DNA of 64,000 bases from Colwellia polaris (GTDB lineage Bacteria; Pseudomonadota; Gammaproteobacteria; Enterobacterales; Alteromonadaceae). Position 1 is the first letter of the stretch; each line of letters begins with the position of its first letter. The notes below the pieces were generated by a model, which searched no databases, had not been told where the DNA came from, and worked only from the letters and a program-made list of their open reading frames with translations. This document shows positions 26,861-36,755 of this stretch, in pieces. The stretch lies in NCBI RefSeq assembly GCF_002104515.1, contig NZ_NBOE01000004.1, positions 227,349 through 291,348 of the forward strand, read 5' to 3'. A program made the translations under genes and the position numbers.

Positions 26861-27367
26861 TTAGTTTGAACTATATGGCTTACTTAGTAATGCTTGCAGC
26901 TCTGTTTCGTACGCTAGTTGTTTAGTTTGATTAAAGCCGACATGTGCGCTGACTATTTTGCCTGTTCGGTCAATAATAAAGCTACTTGGCATTCCTTTAA
27001 GTTTATATTTTCTTGCAATTAGGCCTTTGGGATCATAAATAACCGGAAAGTTTGCTTTTATTTCCTTTAAAAACTCATCGGCTAGCACTCGGCTGTGATC
27101 TAAATTAATACTGATGATAGTTAAGCCTTGTCTTTGATATTGCGCTTGTAAGTTATTTAACCACGGAAATGATTGACGGCAAGGGATACACCAAGAAGCC
27201 CAAAAATCAACATAAACAACATTGCCAATTTCATTTTCTAACTGTTTGTTTAATAGCTCAATTGTATTAATGTTAGTAGTTGCGTTAACTTTATTGGCAG
27301 CTAATAACGGACTTGAAAACGAAACAATCATGAGTAGCGTACAGCATATTTTTATTTGTTTTATCAC
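26861..27367 (-). CDS. TlpA-like periplasmic thioredoxin
   Basis: A 168-residue protein with an N-terminal signal sequence (about 1-25, ending LLAANK) and a thioredoxin fold. The redox motif WCIPC has Cys60 and Cys63. Family features include VVYVDFWASWCIPCRQSFPW, FPVIYDPKGLIARKYKLKGM (with the cis-Pro region) and PSSFIIDRTGKIV. It would act as a periplasmic thiol-disulfide reductant, as TlpA/ResA/CcmG do. No cytochrome c maturation genes are adjacent, so the partner is unknown; the divergent neighbour encodes an exported four-cysteine protein. The listed GTG start has no clear ribosome site. Confidence 0.84.
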   Translation of the reverse strand: MIKQIKICCTLLMIVSFSSPLLAANKVNATTNINTIELLNKQLENEIGNVVYVDFWASWCIPCRQSFPWLNNLQAQYQRQGLTIISINLDHSRVLADEFLKEIKANFPVIYDPKGLIARKYKLKGMPSSFIIDRTGKIVSAHVGFNQTKQLAYETELQALLSKPYSSN

Positions 27368-27550
27368 GGTATAATCAAATATTATTTAGATCTTAGATAC
27401 CGTTATTTAACCACGTTAATCGATATTCATAAAGTTTGCTCATGACAATTTTCTGCTGTAACTCAGTGCAGGTGTTTTTGGTGGGTTTATGCATTAATTA
27501 ACGGTTGATGCTTCTCAACTTAAGTTAAATACTATTATTAGGAAAGTTGT

Positions 27551-28057
27551 ATGTTCAGTGAAACAATTAAACCATTCAAAAAATATTTCCATGCTTTATG
27601 GGTAAACTTAGCTGTAGTTATTGTTATGTCTAGTGCGTCTTTGCAAGCAGCAGAAAATCAAACACTCGATAGAAACCAATGGTTAAAAGCACGATTTGGC
27701 GCTCAACATGAAGCACTTATACCTGTGGTTGCTGTGGCAGACATGTTGTTTGGCTGCCAACAACAAAAACAAATAAAAGAAAATTTAACGATTAAAGCGT
27801 TAATTACTGAATTAGATCGAAATACCCTGGCTGAAAAACTAATAACTTGTTTGGCAGGAGAGCCGCTTAAATCAGATGTGTCATTAAATTATGGTTTACA
27901 TGGTTGCTTTCACGAACAATTTTTACACCTTTCTGACGAGCAAAGGCAGGAAAAAATGCATTTAGTCACCGCAAGTATTGCCGAGTTACCAAAAGTTGAG
28001 CGACAAAAAAGCTTTACCAAATGTGTAACCGACCAAGCGATTAATTACTTAAAATAA
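27551..28057 (+). CDS. Exported 168-residue protein of unknown function
   Basis: I do not recognise a family. ATG 27551 has AGGAAAG 6 nt upstream. A hydrophobic segment (VNLAVVIVMSSASLQAAEN) at about 19-36 is a plausible signal peptide or anchor. The mature part is helical with four cysteines (FGCQQQ, ITCLAG, LHGCFHEQ, TKCVTD), an even number compatible with two disulfides in the periplasm. It is divergent from the TlpA-like thioredoxin gene across a 183-bp region. That region has a 7-bp inverted repeat (ACGGTAT/ATACCGT) near its left end. A redox link to TlpA is only a suggestion from position. Confidence 0.55.
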   Translation: MFSETIKPFKKYFHALWVNLAVVIVMSSASLQAAENQTLDRNQWLKARFGAQHEALIPVVAVADMLFGCQQQKQIKENLTIKALITELDRNTLAEKLITCLAGEPLKSDVSLNYGLHGCFHEQFLHLSDEQRQEKMHLVTASIAELPKVERQKSFTKCVTDQAINYLK

Positions 28058-28064
28058 GTTTACA

Positions 28065-28430
28065 TTAAGGCTTAGGTGTTTTTTTGTCATCGACAAATGC
28101 ACTAGGAAGAATTTCAACACCGACTAATCGGCCGATTTTTATCATCAGAGGAATCGTGATCGGCGCAAAAGGTAAAATAGCGAAAATACCAATACCTAAG
28201 CCTTTTAAAATATCAATAAACTGTTGGTTAGCAATACGCATCTCCTCAGCACTTGCATTACGTTTAGTGTAACGTTTATAAGTACTAAGCATGGCTCTTG
28301 TTTCAACTTTTTCTTGTGCTAAGGCGATTTTAACTTTGATCATACTGCGTTTAATGCGGATGATATTACGCCTTTTACTGATGCGTAAAACTCTAAAGGG
28401 GACTTTGTGAAAATGGTGCCAAATTCTCAT
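28065..28430 (-). CDS. Small LETM1-like membrane protein
   Basis: ATG 28428-28430 with GGAG upstream gives 121 residues. A TTG at 28448 would add six. The N-terminal half is very basic and helical (RISKRRNIIRIKRSMIKVKI). A hydrophobic segment follows near residues 80-108, containing GIGIFAILPFAPITIPLMIK and ending VEILPSAF. The pattern LLPFxxxxxPLxxK...LPSxF is the hallmark around the membrane helix of LETM1-like proteins, known for mitochondrial K+/H+ or Ca2+/H+ homeostasis. The resemblance is short and judged by eye. The gene is convergent with the 27551 gene, with only 7 bp between stop codons, and divergent from ompR. Confidence 0.5.
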   Translation of the reverse strand: MRIWHHFHKVPFRVLRISKRRNIIRIKRSMIKVKIALAQEKVETRAMLSTYKRYTKRNASAEEMRIANQQFIDILKGLGIGIFAILPFAPITIPLMIKIGRLVGVEILPSAFVDDKKTPKP

Positions 28431-28602
28431 TCGCGTATTCTCCCACAATAATTAACCAAAGCAAGTAATTCAATTCTCTAAACTAAGATGAAACATAATT
28501 TGTAACAAATGCTAGCCCCTTGGTACTGCACAGCTTTTTATATTTGAAGTAATATGACTTATAGTTAACATAAGTTTAAAAATAACCAATGGAACAAGTA
28601 TT

Positions 28603-29328
28603 ATGGGACATGAAACACCGAAAGTTTTGGTAGTAGACGATGATATGCGTTTACGCGCCCTACTAGAGCGGTATTTAGTTGAGCAAGGCTTTGTCGTTCG
28701 AAGCGCAGCTAACTCCGAGCAAATGGATAGGTTATTAGAGCGTGAAAACTTTCACTTATTAGTCCTCGATTTAATGTTACCAGGCGAAGATGGCTTATCT
28801 ATATGTCGTCGTTTACGCCAAAACTCTAACGACATTCCTATTGTTATGTTAACAGCGAAAGGTGATGAGGTTGACCGCATTATTGGTTTAGAGTTGGGCG
28901 CTGATGATTATATGCCTAAGCCGTTTAACCCGCGTGAATTATTAGCGCGAATTAAAGCAGTATTGCGCCGTAAAGTGCAAGAAGCACCTGGCGCGCCATC
29001 TCAAGAAGAAAATATTATATCTTTCGGTGATTATCAGTTGAATCTTGCTACGCGTGAAATGGTGAAAGGTGATGTAAACATGCCTTTAACGAGTGGTGAA
29101 TTTGCCGTATTAAAAGCATTAATCACGCATCCCCGAGAACCTTTGTCGCGTGATAAATTAATGAACTTGGCGCGTGGGAGAGATTACTCAGCCCTTGAGC
29201 GTAGCATTGATGTTCAAGTGTCGCGCTTGCGACGTATGTTAGAAATTGACCCTGCAAAACCTCGCTATATTCAAACGGTTTGGGGTTTGGGGTATGTATT
29301 TGTTCCTGAAGGAAAGTCTGTAGCATAG
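28603..29328 (+). CDS. ompR: Two-component response regulator OmpR
   Basis: A 241-residue protein with a receiver domain (1-125) and a winged-helix DNA-binding domain (about 140-235). The acidic pocket is VVDDDM, the phosphoacceptor is Asp56 in VLDLMLPGEDGLS, and the conserved lysine lies in DDYMPKPFNPRELLARI. The C-terminal domain has LTSGEFAVLKALITHPREPL, SRDKLMNLARGRDYSALERS and QTVWGLGYVFVP, all closely OmpR-like. It would control outer-membrane porin and envelope genes in response to EnvZ. EnvZ follows 137 bp downstream on the same strand. Confidence 0.93.
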   Translation: MGHETPKVLVVDDDMRLRALLERYLVEQGFVVRSAANSEQMDRLLERENFHLLVLDLMLPGEDGLSICRRLRQNSNDIPIVMLTAKGDEVDRIIGLELGADDYMPKPFNPRELLARIKAVLRRKVQEAPGAPSQEENIISFGDYQLNLATREMVKGDVNMPLTSGEFAVLKALITHPREPLSRDKLMNLARGRDYSALERSIDVQVSRLRRMLEIDPAKPRYIQTVWGLGYVFVPEGKSVA

Positions 29329-29465
29329 ACTTTTAGTCGTTGTTTTATTTTAAAGGCTTTATGGTTGTATTAAAGGTGGTTGTTTTAGCCAGCTTCACCA
29401 TGAGACTTTAGAAAATGAATAGCACTTAATAAAGACATGAAAAATTCTAACAGTAGTAGAGGTTT

Positions 29466-30764
29466 ATGAAAATATTGCCGCGCAGTGCCTTTGGTCAAAC
29501 GGTGCTCTTAATTGGGTTTTTATTATTAATTAACCAAGTAGTATCGTTTATATCTATGTCGATATACATTATTCAACCTAATGCACAGCAAGTAAATCAG
29601 TTGCTTGCTAAGCAGGTTCGAGTCGTTTTTATCGATATTGAAGATGAAGCGATAAGCCCTGCCATGGGGGAAGCGTTTCAACGAGAAACCGGTATTGGGG
29701 TTTATCGTGAAGCCGCAGCAATGAAGTTAGGCTTACAAGATGCAATCTTTTACGCTTTTCGTTCTGAAGAAATGTCAGCTCTTTTGGGCGGGCCTGCAGA
29801 AGTTAGGATTTCACAAGGTGATGAGTACTTATTTTGGATTCGTCCACCTCAAGCCCCTAATTATTGGGTTAAAATTCCACTGAATGGCTTAGAGGAAGAA
29901 AACTTTTCTCCGCTTATTTTTGTCCTAATGATATTAGGTATTTTAAGTGTGGTGGGAGGATGGATTTTTGTTCGACAGCTTAATCGACCGTTAAGTGCCT
30001 TACAACATGCTGCTCTTGACGTGGCAAGAGGTGATTTTCCGAAGCCATTAAAGGAACGAGGTACGACAGAGATTGTTGCGGTTACGCGGGCTTTTAATCA
30101 TATGTCTAAAGGTATAAAGCAACTAGAAGATGACCGAAACCTATTGATGGCTGGTATATCGCATGATTTAAGAACGCCACTAACCCGTATTAGATTAGCC
30201 ACTGAAATGATCTCCCAACAAGATGAGTTTTTGAAAGAGGGTATTGAAGGCGATATTGAAGATATGAATAGCATTATTGATCAGTTTATTGATTATATTC
30301 GTCACGACAGCAAAGACAAAGCTGAACTAGATGACATTAATAAATTAATTGATGAAGTGGTGCAATCAGAGAGCATTTTAGATCGTGAGATAATTTTTAC
30401 TACAGAAGATTTACCTAACATTCCGCTTCGTTATGTTGCAATGAAAAGAGCAGTAGCCAACTTAATTCAAAATGCTTTACGTTATTCTCAAGGTAAAGTT
30501 ACTGTATCTACTTATTATGACAAACGAAAACAAGAAGTTTGTTTTTGTGTTTGTGATGAAGGCCCAGGTATTCCTGAGTTTGAGATTGAACGCTTGTTTC
30601 AGCCTTTTACTCAAGGCGATGAAGCAAGAGGAGCAGAAGGCAGTGGCTTAGGTTTAGCTATTATTAAACGAATAGTCGATACCCACAGTGGACGTGTTGA
30701 ATTATCAAACAGAAAAGAAGGTGGTTTAAAGGCTCAAGTTTGTTTACCAATTAGTCATGGTTAA
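29466..30764 (+). CDS. envZ: Osmosensor histidine kinase EnvZ
   Basis: A 432-residue sensor kinase. It has a first membrane helix at about 10-35, a periplasmic region of about 110 residues, a second helix near 150-172 ([20 protein letters not shown]), and a HAMP domain ([20 protein letters not shown]). The dimerisation/phosphotransfer helix is [20 protein letters not shown] with His233. ATP-binding motifs are [12 protein letters not shown] (N box), CDEGPGIP (G1) and [18 protein letters not shown] (G2). It phosphorylates and dephosphorylates OmpR. It ends at a bidirectional terminator shared with pckA. Confidence 0.92.
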   Translation: MKILPRSAFGQTVLLIGFLLLINQVVSFISMSIYIIQPNAQQVNQLLAKQVRVVFIDIEDEAISPAMGEAFQRETGIGVYREAAAMKLGLQDAIFYAFRSEEMSALLGGPAEVRISQGDEYLFWIRPPQAPNYWVKIPLNGLEEENFSPLIFVLMILGILSVVGGWIFVRQLNRPLSALQHAALDVARGDFPKPLKERGTTEIVAVTRAFNHMSKGIKQLEDDRNLLMAGISHDLRTPLTRIRLATEMISQQDEFLKEGIEGDIEDMNSIIDQFIDYIRHDSKDKAELDDINKLIDEVVQSESILDREIIFTTEDLPNIPLRYVAMKRAVANLIQNALRYSQGKVTVSTYYDKRKQEVCFCVCDEGPGIPEFEIERLFQPFTQGDEARGAEGSGLGLAIIKRIVDTHSGRVELSNRKEGGLKAQVCLPISHG

Positions 30765-30826
30765 CATTAAGTCACTTGAATTTGGTATTAGCATTTATTT
30801 ATTATTGCTTGAGGTTCAAACATAAA

Positions 30827-30852
30827 AAAGCCGTCGAATATTCGACGGCTTT
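30827..30852. terminator. Bidirectional terminator between envZ and pckA
   Basis: A perfect 26-bp palindrome built on AAAGCCGTCGAAT and its complement is preceded by an A-run and followed by a T-containing tail. It therefore functions for the rightward ompR-envZ transcript and the leftward pckA transcript. It lies between the two stop codons. Confidence 0.88.
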
Positions 30853-30884
30853 GACGTTTTTAGGCTATTACCAAACTGGCTTAT

Positions 30885-32495
30885 TTATAGTTTTGGACCA
30901 GCTGCAACCAATGATTTACCGTTATCAGTATCAGTAAACTTATCAAAGTTATTTACAAAGCGTTTAGCTAAGTCAGCAGCTTTACCTTGCCATTGTTCGG
31001 CTTGGGCATAAGTATTACGAGGATCTAAAATGTTATCGTCGACACCTTCAATGCTGGTTGGGATATCTAAATTAAATAAAGGTAAAACTTGTGTTTGTGC
31101 ATCGTCAATTGAGCCATCTAAAATAGCATCGATAATTGCACGCGTATCTTTAATTGATATACGCTTGCCGGTGCCATTCCAACCGGTATTAACCAAGTAA
31201 GCTTCTGCACCAACAGCTTGCATGCGGTTACGTAATACTTCCGCATATTGCGTTGGGTGTAAGCTTAAAAATGCAGCACCAAAACAGCTTGAGAAAGTTG
31301 GTGTTGGCTCAGTAATACCGCGCTCTGTACCCGCTAGTTTGGCTGTGAAACCAGATAAGAAGTAATATTCAGTTTGCGCTGGTGTTAACTTGGCAACTGG
31401 AGGTAATACACCAAAAGCATCTGCAGTTAAGAAAATAACTTTTTTGGCATGACCTGCACGAGAAACCGGCTTAACAATATTATCAATGTGATGAATAGGG
31501 TAAGAAACACGGGTGTTTTCTGTTTTTGAGTTATCGTCAAAGTCAATTTGACCTTTTTCGTTAACCGTAACGTTTTCTAATAATGCATCGCGACGAATAG
31601 CATTGTAGATATCAGGTTCGTTTTCTTTACTCAAATTAATGGTTTTAGCGTAACAACCACCTTCAAAGTTAAATACACCGTTTTCATCCCAACCATGTTC
31701 ATCATCACCAATTAATTGGCGTTTAGGATCAGTTGAAAGCGTAGTTTTACCCGTACCAGAAAGACCGAAGAACACGGCTGTATCGCCATCTTCACCAACG
31801 TTAGCACTACAGTGCATAGATGCTATGCCTTTTAAAGGTAATAGGTAGTTCATCATTGAGAACATACCTTTTTTCATTTCGCCGCCGTACCAAGTGCCAC
31901 CAATTAACTGAACACGCTCAGTAAGGTTAAAGGCCACGAAATTTTCAGAATTTAACCCTTGCTCTTGCCAGTTAGGGTTAACAGCTTTTGCACCATTCAT
32001 TACGATGAAATCAGGTTCGTATGTTTTCAACTCATCATCGCTTGGGCGAATAAACATATTTTTAACAAAATGAGCTTGCCAAGCAACTTCAGTAATAAAG
32101 CGTACTTTTAAGCGTGTAGATTCATCCGCACCACAGTAGGTATCAACAACAAATAAACGCTTACCTGACAATTGTTCAGTTACTAGGCCTTTTAAACTGT
32201 CCCAAGTCTCTTGTGTCATGGGCTTGTTGTCGTTTTTACCTTGATCTGACCACCAAACCGTATCACGGGTAGTATCGTCACGAACAATGTATTTATCTTT
32301 TGGAGAGCGGCCGGTAAAAATTCCAGTATCAACTGAAACTGCGCCAAGTTCGGTAACAATGCCTTTATCACAACCTGTGAGGTCTGATCTAGTTTCCTCA
32401 GCAAAGAGTAACTCATAAGAAGGATTGTAAACTATCTCTGCAACATTATTGATGCCGTATGAAGATAAATCGATTGAGTTTTCTAAAGCTGCCAT
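30885..32495 (-). CDS. pckA: Phosphoenolpyruvate carboxykinase (ATP)
   Basis: A 536-residue enzyme of the ATP-dependent PEPCK family. Landmarks are [13 protein letters not shown], the substrate-binding [20 protein letters not shown], the kinase P-loop [11 protein letters not shown], the metal/nucleotide segment [10 protein letters not shown] with [12 protein letters not shown], and [10 protein letters not shown]. It converts oxaloacetate and ATP to PEP, CO2 and ADP, the gateway to gluconeogenesis on amino and organic acids. The ATG at 32493-32495 has AGGAG about 10 nt upstream. Its 5' leader contains an 11-bp inverted repeat at 32584-32613. Confidence 0.96.
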   Translation of the reverse strand: MAALENSIDLSSYGINNVAEIVYNPSYELLFAEETRSDLTGCDKGIVTELGAVSVDTGIFTGRSPKDKYIVRDDTTRDTVWWSDQGKNDNKPMTQETWDSLKGLVTEQLSGKRLFVVDTYCGADESTRLKVRFITEVAWQAHFVKNMFIRPSDDELKTYEPDFIVMNGAKAVNPNWQEQGLNSENFVAFNLTERVQLIGGTWYGGEMKKGMFSMMNYLLPLKGIASMHCSANVGEDGDTAVFFGLSGTGKTTLSTDPKRQLIGDDEHGWDENGVFNFEGGCYAKTINLSKENEPDIYNAIRRDALLENVTVNEKGQIDFDDNSKTENTRVSYPIHHIDNIVKPVSRAGHAKKVIFLTADAFGVLPPVAKLTPAQTEYYFLSGFTAKLAGTERGITEPTPTFSSCFGAAFLSLHPTQYAEVLRNRMQAVGAEAYLVNTGWNGTGKRISIKDTRAIIDAILDGSIDDAQTQVLPLFNLDIPTSIEGVDDNILDPRNTYAQAEQWQGKAADLAKRFVNNFDKFTDTDNGKSLVAAGPKL

Positions 32496-32955
32496 TGCGA
32501 ATTCGCTCCTAAAATTATGACGATAATTAAATGTTTAGTTTCGGTGTTCCGAGTTTGGAGGATAATTTTATGCGATCAACCAGCAAAACGAAAGCGTTTT
32601 TTCTTTCGTTTTGAAAGTTTTCATACTTACTTTCATAATTTAATGGTGTAAGTAAAAAGGTAATAAGATATATCAAGGTTTGATAAATTGAACATTGAGC
32701 AGTAAGATGTTTATTAATCGTTTAAAATCAGTGGTTTGTTTGTTTTTCGGTGTTGACTGCCTGGTCAGGAAATTATTGTTGGATTAGGATTTTTAAAGGA
32801 TATAAATAAATGAAATATTCGAAATAAATTTCGAATAGAAACAAGTTTTAGTTTTAAATTGTTATATAACGAAACTTATAGTGACGTTTGTTGACCTTTC
32901 AGATACTAAATAGCTTTTTAAAATAGCTGATATGAAAGGTCAACATTTGTTGGAA
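32496..32955. other. 460-bp interval between mrcA and pckA with three palindromes
   Basis: No gene is seen. Three inverted repeats stand out. 32584-32613 has 11-bp arms (CAAAACGAAAG/CTTTCGTTTTG) and lies in the pckA leader. 32816-32837 has 10-bp arms (TATTCGAAAT/ATTTCGAATA) around 2 bp and looks like an operator. 32890-32944 has 11-bp arms (GTTGACCTTTC/GAAAGGTCAAC) around a 33-nt loop, just beyond the mrcA stop. The pckA promoter must also be in this region but was not pinned down. Confidence 0.6.
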
Positions 32956-35544
32956 TTAGTCGAAAATACTATCTTCAACATTGATGACAGCATCTTCGCC
33001 GTCAAGAATTTCACTACTGATGTCTTGTCTTATATATTCAGTAGGTGCTGTACCTAATTCAAAATACTCAAAACGGCTAGATTTATCAGTTTTAGTGGTT
33101 AACTTGCCCGATGCTTTGTCTATACGTACAGACATTAGCGCTTCGGGTTGTTCAAATGGCTCAACAGGAAACTCAGTTAATGCCACCTTCATAAAGTTTA
33201 TCCAGGTTGGTTGTGCTGATTTTGCACCAAACTCTTTACCTGTGGTTTGGTCTTTGCTCAGGTTACTGTTGTAGCTAGACTGCCCAAGATTTCGACTCGG
33301 ATTGTCAAACCCAATCCATGAGGTTGTAACTATTCTGCGACTATAACCTGAGAACCATGCATCTTTGGCTTCATTTGTTGTGCCTGTTTTACCAGCGATA
33401 TCGCGACGTTTTAATACCCGAGCACGAAACCCAGTACCTTGCCAAAACGGTTTAATATTCCAATCTGCACCCCAAATAGCTGAATTAAGTGCTTCTGTTA
33501 TTAAAAAGGCATTTTGTGCACTAATAATTCTAGGCGCTTTATTTATCACGCGGGCAGTAAGCTCTATATCATCGAAGTTATCAGCAGCATTGAAATTAAA
33601 AATGTCTTCGCTGTTTAAAGGTGCATTTGATGACTCTGAAACTTTATCGATTGATTGATCACAATTATCACAGGCTATGGCTGGGTTCGCTTGAAATAAT
33701 ACTTTGCCGAATGAATCTTCAATACGCTCAATTAAATAAGGCTTAATTAAAAAACCACCATTGGCAAAAGTTGCAAAGCCGGTAGCTACCTCAATTGGTG
33801 TTAAAGAGGCTGAGCCTAATGCTAAAGACTCATTTCGCGGTAAGTCGTGTGGATTAAATCCAAAAGTAGCTAAATAAGGAATGATTTTGTCTAGACCTAC
33901 TTCTCTGAGCAGGCGAACGGCTATAACGTTTTTCGATTGCGCTAAGGCCAACCTAAATCGTATTTCACCATTATAAACCGGCGGGGAATTTTTCGGTCGC
34001 CAAACAACACCTGAGCTACGATCCCACTGATTAATAGGAGCATCATTAACTATTGATGCCAAGTTATAACCGTTTTCTAGCGCAGCGGAATAAATAAAAG
34101 GTTTAATATTAGAACCGACTTGTCGCTTAGCTTGGGTAACTCGATTAAATTGACTTTGATTAAAACTAAAACCACCAACTGCAGCTTTTATGGCACCATT
34201 ATCTGTGGCAAGCGATACTAATGCGGCGCTAACTTCGGGCAGTTGGCTTAATCGATAACCTGATTCAACGGCTGAAACCATTACGATATCGCCTGTTGTT
34301 AAAATATCCTTAGCTATTGAAGGCGGCGCTGCTTGTTTATCGTCGTTGATATAAGCTCTGGCCCAAGCAAGACCTTGCCAACCAATATTTACCTCTGAGC
34401 CATCTTGAAGCCTAACTTTTGCTGATTGCTCCATTACTTGTGTTACAACAGCCGGTTCAATTGAATGATAACTATCTAATGATGACAGCGCTTCAATTGC
34501 TTCATTAGCCGTTATGGGTTTTATTTGTGCATCATCTGATACCATTGCGGTCGTTACCGATTCATCAACAGGGCGTATTGTTGCTAAAGGCCCCCGGTAA
34601 CCATGACGCTGGTCGTATGCGAAGATATTATCTACAACTGCTTGTTGGGCTGCAGCTTGTAATTTTGATGTTACGGTTGTAAATACTTTATAGCCTCCGG
34701 TATATGCCGCTTCTTTACCAAAACGATCAATCATTTCTTGATGTGCCATTTCGGCAATATAAGGTGCGCTCAATTCAATTTCTGCGCCATGCTTAACTGC
34801 GGTAACAGGTTCTTGATTTGCGTTGGCTAATTGTTCAGAGGTTATATATCCGGCCACATACATTCTTTGTAATACTACGGCTCGGCGTTTCAATGCTCTA
34901 TCAGGACGACTAATAGGGTTCAATGTGGAAGGAGCTTTGGGTAAACCCGCTAACACGGCAATTTGTGCTAGCGTTAACTCTTTGGTTTCTTTTCCGTAAT
35001 AAACTTGAGCAGCAGCACCAAATCCAAAAGAACGATGGCCTAATGAAATTTTATTCATATAGAGCGCAAGTATTTCATCTTTAGTTAATAAGCTCTCAAT
35101 GTGAAAAGAAATAAATATTTCTCTAATTTTTCGGACATAAGTCTGTTCACGAGTAAGAAAGAAGTTTCGAGCAACCTGCATGGTAATAGTACTTGCACCA
35201 CCTCTATTTTGTCCGGTTAATTGACCAATTATGGCTCGGCCCATACCGATAGGATCAACACCAAAATGCAAATAAAAGCGGTCATCTTCAGTTGCCAATA
35301 TCGCATTAATTAATTGCTGCGGCATCTCATCTAAGGTTAAAGGAATTCTTTTCTTTTCACCGAATTGAGAAATGAGTTTGCCATCTGAACTAAAAATTTG
35401 CATTGGCGTTTGCCATTGCAAATCTTTCAGTGATTCAACACTCGGCAAACTCGAGCGCATTGAGAGATAAATTCCGGCGAGTGCTAAAAATCCGATAAAT
35501 ATCAACACAGCACCCGTTTTAAACAGGTTTTTTATAGAAAACAC
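32956..35544 (-). CDS. mrcA: Penicillin-binding protein 1A (transglycosylase/transpeptidase)
   Basis: An 862-residue bifunctional class A PBP. It has one N-terminal membrane anchor (about 12-30) and a GT51 domain with ILATEDDRFYLHFGVDPIGM, GGASTITMQVARNFFL and KDEILALYMNKISLGHRSFG. An OB-like insertion follows, then the transpeptidase with SNIK (SxxK, near residue 480), SKN and KTGTTNEAKDAWF. It polymerises lipid II and cross-links peptidoglycan at the inner membrane. It is divergent from pilM across 131 bp, the usual gammaproteobacterial mrcA/pilMNOPQ arrangement. The start is a GTG. Confidence 0.95.
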   Translation of the reverse strand: MFSIKNLFKTGAVLIFIGFLALAGIYLSMRSSLPSVESLKDLQWQTPMQIFSSDGKLISQFGEKKRIPLTLDEMPQQLINAILATEDDRFYLHFGVDPIGMGRAIIGQLTGQNRGGASTITMQVARNFFLTREQTYVRKIREIFISFHIESLLTKDEILALYMNKISLGHRSFGFGAAAQVYYGKETKELTLAQIAVLAGLPKAPSTLNPISRPDRALKRRAVVLQRMYVAGYITSEQLANANQEPVTAVKHGAEIELSAPYIAEMAHQEMIDRFGKEAAYTGGYKVFTTVTSKLQAAAQQAVVDNIFAYDQRHGYRGPLATIRPVDESVTTAMVSDDAQIKPITANEAIEALSSLDSYHSIEPAVVTQVMEQSAKVRLQDGSEVNIGWQGLAWARAYINDDKQAAPPSIAKDILTTGDIVMVSAVESGYRLSQLPEVSAALVSLATDNGAIKAAVGGFSFNQSQFNRVTQAKRQVGSNIKPFIYSAALENGYNLASIVNDAPINQWDRSSGVVWRPKNSPPVYNGEIRFRLALAQSKNVIAVRLLREVGLDKIIPYLATFGFNPHDLPRNESLALGSASLTPIEVATGFATFANGGFLIKPYLIERIEDSFGKVLFQANPAIACDNCDQSIDKVSESSNAPLNSEDIFNFNAADNFDDIELTARVINKAPRIISAQNAFLITEALNSAIWGADWNIKPFWQGTGFRARVLKRRDIAGKTGTTNEAKDAWFSGYSRRIVTTSWIGFDNPSRNLGQSSYNSNLSKDQTTGKEFGAKSAQPTWINFMKVALTEFPVEPFEQPEALMSVRIDKASGKLTTKTDKSSRFEYFELGTAPTEYIRQDISSEILDGEDAVINVEDSIFD

Positions 35545-35675
35545 AAAAAAATGCTCGATAAAAGTTATAAAATTGGTGTAATAGTACTAGTATATCCTGT
35601 AAAAGCATGTAATAAATGTATTTATACCAATTTTTTACCTAATATTATTATAATAAAATGTTCTAGTAGGATTCT

Positions 35676-36755
35676 ATGTTAAGTAGTTTATGGAAAAAAA
35701 AGACCTCCTTAATGGTTGGAATTGACATTGGTTCTCACTCTATAAAAGCTGTTTTGCTGAACCAAAATGAAGGCGGATACGTCCTCGAAACTGTCGCGAT
35801 TGAGCCAATGCCAAGAGGCGCCATTGTTGATAGAGAAATTCAAGATATTGACGCTGTCGGTAAAGTGGTCGCTAAAATAAGGAAGAAAATATCATCTACG
35901 GTGGGACTCGCAGCTTCAGCTGTTTCGGGTCAAACGGTAATCACTAAGATTATTTATATGGATGTTTCCTTAAATGAGCAAGAGTTAGCGAGCCAAATAG
36001 AAATTGAAGCAGACAGCCTGATCCCATACCCACTTGATGAAGTAAGCTTAGATTTTGAGTCACTTGATATTAATGAATCTGATCCAAGTAAAATTAACGT
36101 ATTATTGAGCGCAGCTCGAACTGAATCTGTTGAAGCAAGGGTAGCAGCGTTAGAAGCAGGTGGCTTTGATACCAAAGTTATTGACGTTGAATCATACGCT
36201 ATTAGTAGAACGTATGATTTAACCTTAAACCAATTGCCCGATGATGCCGCTGATAAAGTCATAGCTACTGTAGATCTTGGCGCAACAATGACTTTATTTT
36301 CAGTCACCGAGGCAGGTAATCATATTTATAGCCGAGATCAATTGTTTGGCGGCGAGCAATATACACGCTCAATTGTCTCTTATTATAATAAATCGTTTGA
36401 AGAAGCTGAAATAGCTAAATTAACCGATGATCTTCCCCCTAACTACACTTTTGAAGTTTTAGCTCCATTTCATACCATTTTAGTTCAACAAATTCGTCGC
36501 GCGATTCAAATGTTTCTTACAACGAGTGGTAAAGCAAAAATTGATTATTTAGTCATTTCAGGTGGTAGTGCCTTAGTTGAGGGTGTAGAACAACTGCTTA
36601 CTGAGGAGTTAGGCATTCATACCGTAATTGCTAACCCATTTACCGGTATGGAAATTTCGAGTTTAATTAATAAAGAAGAATTAGCAAAAAATGCACCACG
36701 CTTTATGGTAGCAGCAGGTTTAGCGTTAAGGAGCTTTACACCATGGCATATATAA
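35676..36755 (+). CDS. pilM: Type IV pilus inner-membrane assembly protein PilM
   Basis: A 359-residue actin-like cytoplasmic protein. The ATP-binding fold begins MVGIDIGSHSIKAVLL, with VDLGATMTLFSV and VISGGSALVEGVEQLL further on. It binds the N-terminal tail of PilN and links the pilus motor to the PilNO periplasmic frame. It is the first gene of pilMNOPQ; the ATG has TAGGA upstream. It overlaps pilN by 13 bp. Confidence 0.95.
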   Translation: MLSSLWKKKTSLMVGIDIGSHSIKAVLLNQNEGGYVLETVAIEPMPRGAIVDREIQDIDAVGKVVAKIRKKISSTVGLAASAVSGQTVITKIIYMDVSLNEQELASQIEIEADSLIPYPLDEVSLDFESLDINESDPSKINVLLSAARTESVEARVAALEAGGFDTKVIDVESYAISRTYDLTLNQLPDDAADKVIATVDLGATMTLFSVTEAGNHIYSRDQLFGGEQYTRSIVSYYNKSFEEAEIAKLTDDLPPNYTFEVLAPFHTILVQQIRRAIQMFLTTSGKAKIDYLVISGGSALVEGVEQLLTEELGIHTVIANPFTGMEISSLINKEELAKNAPRFMVAAGLALRSFTPWHI

